Notes under the pieces: model-generated | What the model saw: the letters and a program-made list of their open reading frames with translations, nothing else | The model's database searches: none | Told to the model about the DNA's origin: nothing | Made by a program: the position numbers and the translations under genes | Shown here: positions 58,288-64,000 of the stretch, one piece after another | Numbering within the stretch: the stretch's first letter is position 1 | Layout of the letters: each line of letters opens with the position of its first letter | Source: Circinella umbellata | Lineage: Eukaryota; Mucoromycota; Mucoromycetes; Mucorales; Lichtheimiaceae | Assembly: GCA_025093555.1 (NCBI GenBank) | Contig: JAIWNF010000031.1 | Coordinates: 310,001 to 374,000 of the forward strand | Reading direction: 5' to 3' | Length of the DNA: 64,000 nucleotides

Positions 58288-61133
58288 AGCTATAAAATTA
58301 TGCGTGGTAAGTTAAAATATCAATAAATAATTATACTAGATATATATACACACCTTTTAAAAATAAGGAGGAAAAAGGCGGGGAGAATCAAGCCACCAAG
58401 ATTTTAGATAGATGTATAATAGTTAATTTTGACAGCGCGCTCGGTCTGAATCTTTTGACATGAAACTCCACCAACAAGAACCAAGTTGTTGGTCCAAGCG
58501 AACTTTTCTATTGTTAGCTTTTTACAGAAGAAAAAATAATAATTTCTAATTGTTTTTATATTTTACAGAAATAATTGATGCCTTCTCCAAAATACTAACA
58601 CTAAATATGAGAAGAGAGAAGATACTGGTGGGAAACTGTCTTTTTCACCGATTATTTTGATCTGCCTTGTACCCCATTGCGACTCATTAGTGGGCTTATA
58701 ACTTATTTGTGTTTTGAACTGTTTTTTAATTCCATTACTATCTTAATACATTGCATTTTCCTTTTCGACATGACAGACTCTATAAAACATGTCATATCAA
58801 GGTTTTTCTACAATCTCTTATATATTATACATGGTTTTAAGAATAGAAAACAATCGATACACATAAAAAACCAATTACGTAGGTTACTAACTTCGAATAT
58901 ATAAACGCGAATTATACTTGATAGAAACGACATCCCACTGATGGTTGCACACAAATAAACGCCCTTCAATTAAAGTATAGAATATTTAAAGTTCCCATTG
59001 ACTTCTGGATAACACTCAATTTCTAATTGTAAAACTGTGGGTAACTAAAATATTCCCACCATCTAAAACATTTTTCCCTTTCCTATCTAACGTCTGATGT
59101 CCCAAATAGGCAATCACAGACTTAGGATGGTTATTATCAACAGCATATATATATGATTGTTGTCATTACAATAATCTATGCACATATTAAAGAATAACAA
59201 AAGATTTGAAATAAAAAGAACAGATTGTAAAATTGCATGATTACGGTATGTAACTTGAATTTTGATAGCATTATAAACATTATGGTGACAATATATAATG
59301 TAATTACAAGAGTTGTTTCTGTTTGTTTATCTTTTCCTTCAATTGATCCTGGATAAGGATGATGTCAGTTATTTTTTTTTTGTTCTCATAATTTACGTAA
59401 TTATAGCAGCAACGACATACATCCATTATAAATAAAAATATTAAAGAGGAGCGTCGACATAATTAGAAACAAATAAAAATGAATGCCTATACTCTCTCCC
59501 GTTATTTCATTATAAAAAAACTTTCCAGAAGGAGAAAACGGTATGTGATTATCAGTGGCATGTAAGTATTGATTAATAAAAAAATAGATATGCGATTTTG
59601 CTTCGAACGCAATCGTAAACAAATCCGGGTAATTGACTTGTGTTTTTCTTCTAATGATTGCCATTCAAAGAAAGGTAGAAGATGAACCACAGCAAGTATA
59701 TAGCTAGATGAAAATAAAAATAAAAATAGATAGCCTAAGTGTTTGCTGATAACCATCACTATTACCAGTAAAGCAACGCCCCGAAGTAAGCACGAATAAA
59801 ACTTCTTTTTCCAGAAGTTGCTGTTGTAACTAGTTAACATAAAGGAACTTCTACAATCGCTTATTACGTTTCGTCCTAATTTTTTTTTAAAAAAAAAGAA
59901 AAAAACACGAAAAAACACCCCTATGAATTGAACAAAAAAGCACAATATTATCTGTAATACAAAAACCTGGAACATGCAATCTTACAAAATATATAAAAAG
60001 CTATTTCAGGGACTTTCGGGCAATAAAGGGAAAAGTAAATGTTCCTACCTTGACCTCTTTCTCCCTTTCAAAATTCGGACCTTAATGTGCTAATTCCGGT
60101 CCAGAAAAGGAATTAGCCAGAAATATTGTGGCGGAGAGGACCTGATCTGTCTTTTACTTTCAGGAGTCAAAAAAAAAAAAGTTAAAAAAAGAAGACTGAA
60201 AGATAACAAATAGAAATGGACAATCTATTCATTTTTTTTCATGGTATAATATAGCTTTTTTTTTGTATATATTCAGTCATTACGATGAAATCAAATTTTA
60301 CGGAAGTGAGGTGGAGTATAAGTATTAAAAAAAATATAAAATAAAGTAAAAAAGAGAGAGATCAAATATATAGCAACACGTGGAATCCATTCATGTTTAT
60401 GAAAAATGCCTGTGCTTTTTTGCTGTTGAAGAAACATGCTCAATAGGATAAATTTGCCAAAACGGTTAATAACACGTTTTGGAGTCCTAAATTCATATCG
60501 GAGAAGGGAGGGAAAAAGTAAAGTGGTCATGATATAATATTCAGAATTTTTTTTAGAAAAAAAAAATTATATTTAACATATTAAGCAGACTCTTAATGCC
60601 CGGTAATCATGATTATTCATAGTACATAGTAGTAATAGAGGGATTAAAGAGTAGCGGACAAAATGGCTATATTGTATAATTAAAAAGAGCGCGCTTTCGT
60701 GCGATATTAAGGTTGTCTAAATATTCCTTATGCGTTCTAAATGAATGCCTGTGCGAGAGAAAATGGGCCAAACCGTGTTTAGTGATATTATCAAAAACAG
60801 GTAAAAAAAGAAACAGCCAAGTGTCACACAAAGTTCATTGGGAGGGGAGTACAAATGTAAGTCAGACGTGAAAACCTATTCCCGTTTAGATGACCCTGTA
60901 TCTTTCAAAAAAAAAAATTCAGTATAAAACGTAAGCCTTTACATTTTTTTCTTCAATTTCTTTCAATTACAGGTTATTTTTTTTCTCTTTCTTTCTTACT
61001 TTTATATAAGTCAATTGATATAAGTTCCTAAAAGGAAAAAAAAACCACACACTCCCTTTACCGTCTTTTACATTCCTTTTTTCATTCATCCTACAACAAC
61101 ATCAATTACCGTTATTTAAAAAGAAATACAATA
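58288..61133. other. Intergenic region, 2.85 kb
   Basis: Between the dihydroorotase start and the chitin deacetylase start, so both promoters lie here. Several overlapping ORFs of 60-157 codons (for example 59502-59975 minus) are Phe/Leu/Ile-rich translations of AT-rich DNA with no recognisable motif and were not called. No tRNA or bounded mobile element was seen. Confidence 0.5.
61003..61010 (+). promoter_or_regulatory. TATA box of the chitin deacetylase gene
   Basis: TATATAAG lies 124 bp before the ATG, followed by a long pyrimidine-rich leader with CT and poly-A stretches. This is the layout often seen before strongly expressed fungal genes; the transcription start itself is not determined. 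Confidence 0.6.
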
Positions 61134-62480
61134 ATGTTGGCCAAGTCCATTGCTGTTACCCTTGCACTCGCCCAGTTTGCATCCGCTGCTGAATACTGGG
61201 AATCTTTCAAATCTCAAGTCAATCCTAAAAACATCTCTATTCCTTCAATTCCTCAAACCACCTCATATGATGAAGTCACTCAATGTACTTATTATGAAGC
61301 CAGCAACTTTCAATTTGTCGCATCCGAATGGCCCACACCATGGGAAACTGCTACTTCCAATGGTATGAATACATCTGCCGAATTCAAAGCTTTGTACAAA
61401 TCGATCAATTGGGGTAACATGCCTAATATTTCTGTTCGTACTATGGGCGCTGATGGTGCTATTGACATGTCTGACTACGATGAAAGCAGTGATCCTGACT
61501 GTTGGTGGAGTGCAACAACTTGTACCGTTCCCAAGCATAAAGACGTCACTCCTGATATCTACACTTGTCCTGAACCCGAAACATGGGGTCTTACTTATGA
61601 CGATGGTCCCAACTGTTCCCATAATGCTTTCTACGATTTCCTTGAAGAACAAAAGCTTAAGGCTACCATGTTCTACATTGGTTCCAATGTTGTTGACTGG
61701 CCCATTGGTGCTCAACGTGGTGTTAAGGATGGCCATCATATCGCCGATCATACCTGGTCCCATCAAATGATGACTACCTTGTCTAACGAAGAAGTCTTGG
61801 CTGAATTGTACTATACTCAAAAGGCTATCAAAATGGTAACTGGTGTCACTCCCCGTCACTGGCGTCCTGTAAGTTTTTTTTTTCTTGTTTTGTAAAAGGA
61901 AGATAAAATTGTTATAAAGAGGGAGTCAGATACTAATAATTACACAATTATATTTTTAATTAAATAACAGGCTTTCGGTGATGTTGATGACCGTGTCCGT
62001 TGGATTGCTACTCAACTGAACTTGACTACTGTTCTCTGGAATCTTGATACTGACGATTGGGCCGCTGGTGCTTCTGAACCTGTTTCTCAAGTTCAAGGCA
62101 ACTATGAAGATTTCATCAAGATGGGTAGCAACGGTACTTTTGCTACTAGCGGTAACATTGTTCTTACTCACGAAATTGATAACACCACCATGCAAATGGC
62201 TATTGATTATCTTCCTCAAATCAAGAAGAACTACAAGAACGTTTTGGATGTTGCTACTTGTATGAACATTACTACCCCTTACATGGAAAACAGTGTCAAA
62301 TTCGCTCCTTTCGGTAAGACCTCTACTACCTCTTCAGTTGTTACTGCTGCAGGCTCTGCAACCAGTGCCAGTGCTTCCAGTTCTGAATCGGCCCAGACCG
62401 CCAATAAGGAATCTTCTGCTTCCAAGATTTCCGCTACAAGTGCCCTCGCTTTGGCCTTGATTGTTGCTATTTTTGCATAG
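61134..62480 (+). CDS. CDA: Chitin deacetylase (CE4), secreted, probably GPI-anchored
   Basis: Exons 61134-61868 and 61971-62480 (GTAAGT...ACAG) give 414 residues. MLAKSIAVTLALAQFASA is a signal peptide. The CE4 NodB domain has its motifs in order: TYDDGP at 154-159 (catalytic base and metal Asp), HTWSH at 206-210 (metal His pair), the RHWRPAFGDVDDRVRW block at 241-256 (motif 3), DTDDW (motif 4) and IVLTHEI (motif 5 His). The C-terminus is Ser/Ala/Thr-rich and ends in the hydrophobic tail SALALALIVAIFA, as for GPI attachment. The enzyme removes acetyl groups from nascent chitin to make chitosan, a major wall polymer of Mucoromycota. Asn-X-Ser/Thr sites are frequent. The 198-codon frame on the opposite strand is a shadow. 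Codon choice is notably more C-ending than in the neighbours, consistent with high expression. Confidence 0.96.
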
Positions 62481-64000
62481 AATAAATATTTATATTATAT
62501 ATGATGTATTACATTTTTGCTGTAAGATACTATTAACCCCTCTCCCTTCCAATCCCTCCTTTCAAACTACCAACCAATAATTCATTCAATTATTTCTATT
62601 GTACCTGTATGATGTTCTTTTTTTTCTGTTATAATATATCCGTCTTCAGTGATGAAACTGTCGCAACAACAATTAAAAATAGATTGTATAAGATTTATAC
62701 GATATTTCATCCAAGTTCTTTCGGATTTTTTTTCTGACTACTTTTCTTTTTACTTTGTTTAATGATGCACCCTACTACAAGTAGTAAAAATCAAATAACG
62801 AAATCATAAATCATTAAACTGAGACCAAATGAATAATATAATTCAAAAAAAAAAAAATAGTTTACATCGACATACTTTTTCATTGGTATTCTTATTGCTT
62901 ACAGCACACTTTTTTTTTTTCAAAATCATTTAAATGTTAATAAAAACATAATACTCTTATTTTTTTTTCATTTTAGGCAAACTATTAAAGAAAATATCCG
63001 AATAATGAATAGTTGTCTAATTAGTATTCATTTATTTTTGAAGTGATTAGTATAGTGCTGCTGGTAAAAAGAAAACTAAATCAATTTCCACAAAATAGGT
63101 TTTCTTTAATATAATAATATAATTATTATCACGAGATATAATATAAAAAAATAATAATGTGTTGAATAAAAAGATTAAAAAAAGGACAGATCGAAAAAAG
63201 TACGAAAAATGTTTGACTTTATATTAAATATATAAATTATTTCTTCTAATTGGTAAAATACATAGTACAAGCTTATATAGATCTTCGATCTGTTATATAG
63301 CACATGTAATTTATCTTTAAAAAAAACGATGAGGTATAAATTTGATCGCAGGAAACATGCTGATCATAATATACTAATATAAGCAAGATTAAATAACTTG
63401 GCACTCGTTTATTTATAAATAGTTAATATCATATTTATTTATTAAAAACATCAACATCTGCCATACCATCAACGCTGATATAATACTAATAATTGCTTAC
63501 AAGATATAACTGAATGATGCTGTACGTATATATCAGGTAATAAAATTGTGCTTTATCATACATATAGCTTGGAAGCCATGTACTTATAATATATTACACT
63601 ATCACTTTGTGAGTATTGTAAGAGTTGTTTTCTGCTTATTAATATTATAGCAATTAACATCACAACGACTACAACGCAACTGATTTATCAACTTTATAAT
63701 AGTCCTAAAATAAAGCTATGTGGATCATAAATAAAAATTATTTTGCAGCATCCATGGTAATAATGAATACGTATTGAAATATATAGTATCAATATTTATC
63801 TATATTTAGGTATAAATATGTAAGAAATTGAACAAGTAGTATAAGTTGTTAAGATAAACGAGCTGATTGTTTCCTCTCTCTTTCGTTTCCTTTGTATTTT
63901 TTGCTCTTTTGATGGTACACCCCTTTGATTTATTAATCCCAACGGATTATATATATATAAAAAAAATCCTAATTTTCTTTCTTTTTCTACTTTATTCAAC
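62481..64000. other. 3' flank and intergenic DNA to the window edge
   Basis: AT-rich sequence after the chitin deacetylase stop. No coding frame above background, no tRNA and no bounded repeats were found; an ORF at 63796-63999 (minus) is Arg/Lys/Thr low complexity and was not called. Confidence 0.5.

Noticed and set aside
59401..59975. ORFs of 87 and 157 codons (minus) as a membrane protein gene
   Set aside because: Phe/Leu/Ile-rich frames are expected in AT-rich DNA; no start context, splice partners or conserved pattern.
61263..61859. 198-codon ORF antisense to chitin deacetylase
   Set aside because: A shadow of the coding strand caused by its codon use; no motif.
1..64000. tRNA and rRNA genes
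   Set aside because: The strands were scanned by eye for B-box-like GTTCGA motifs with cloverleaf context; the few hits lie inside coding sequence or lack pairing arms. A dedicated tRNA search could overturn this.

Overview
The window is AT-rich nuclear DNA of a filamentous fungus, most likely Mucoromycota (Mucorales or a close relative). The support is a CotH-kinase spore-coat/cell-surface protein, a GPI-type chitin deacetylase, a PEN-2 gamma-secretase subunit, a DNA-PKcs relative, an HMG-box gene of the mating-type/Ste11 style, short GT-AG introns, and degenerate gene families that I associate with Mucoromycota genomes. No rRNA, tRNA, CRISPR or bacterial-type operon was seen.

Layout. 1-7655 (-) is the N-terminal half of a giant DNA-PKcs-like PIKK that runs off the left edge. 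8517-9676 (-) is a two-exon HMG-box regulator. From about 9.36 to 31.3 kb the window is a mosaic of segmental duplications and nested mobile elements. Copy A (9363-14321) and copy B (18466-29896) are the same block, starting inside the HMG-gene intron and carrying HMG exon 1 and its long upstream region. Between them lies a decayed copy (14322-18465) of a locus that survives intact at 36.7-38.96 kb: the 5' part of a SUN-domain gene plus its divergent partner. That decayed copy is interrupted by a 2.1-kb element (15011-17148) whose exact empty site exists in the intact paralogue. Copy B is interrupted by a 6.8-kb element (20609-27424), which contains a 125-bp MITE, a 2.05-kb element with a TTAC target duplication, and remnants of hypothetical genes. 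To the right are a broken gene with a PD-(D/E)XK-like motif, a Mutator-type MITE (31414-32036) and a 131-bp minisatellite.

From 34.8 kb to the right end the window is ordinary, compact, intron-containing gene space: PEN-2 (-), SUN protein (-), a conserved mitochondrial-type protein (+, sharing a promoter with SUN), RPA2 (+), a C2/class-3 lipase (-), CotH (-), an acyl/4-coumarate-CoA ligase (-), QTRT2 (+), dihydroorotase (-) and chitin deacetylase (+). Exon joins for HMG, PEN-2, SUN, the mitochondrial protein, RPA2, CotH, the ligase, QTRT2, dihydroorotase and chitin deacetylase were worked out by hand and keep frame.

The genes do not form one pathway. Themes are genome maintenance (DNA-PKcs, RPA2), nuclear envelope (SUN), cell surface (CotH, chitin deacetylase), lipid and acyl-CoA metabolism (lipase, ligase), nucleotide and tRNA metabolism (dihydroorotase, QTRT2) and intramembrane proteolysis (PEN-2). 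The most unusual part is the 9.4-32.6 kb mosaic, where several elements can be bounded to the base by terminal inverted repeats, target duplications and, in one case, an empty site inside the same window.
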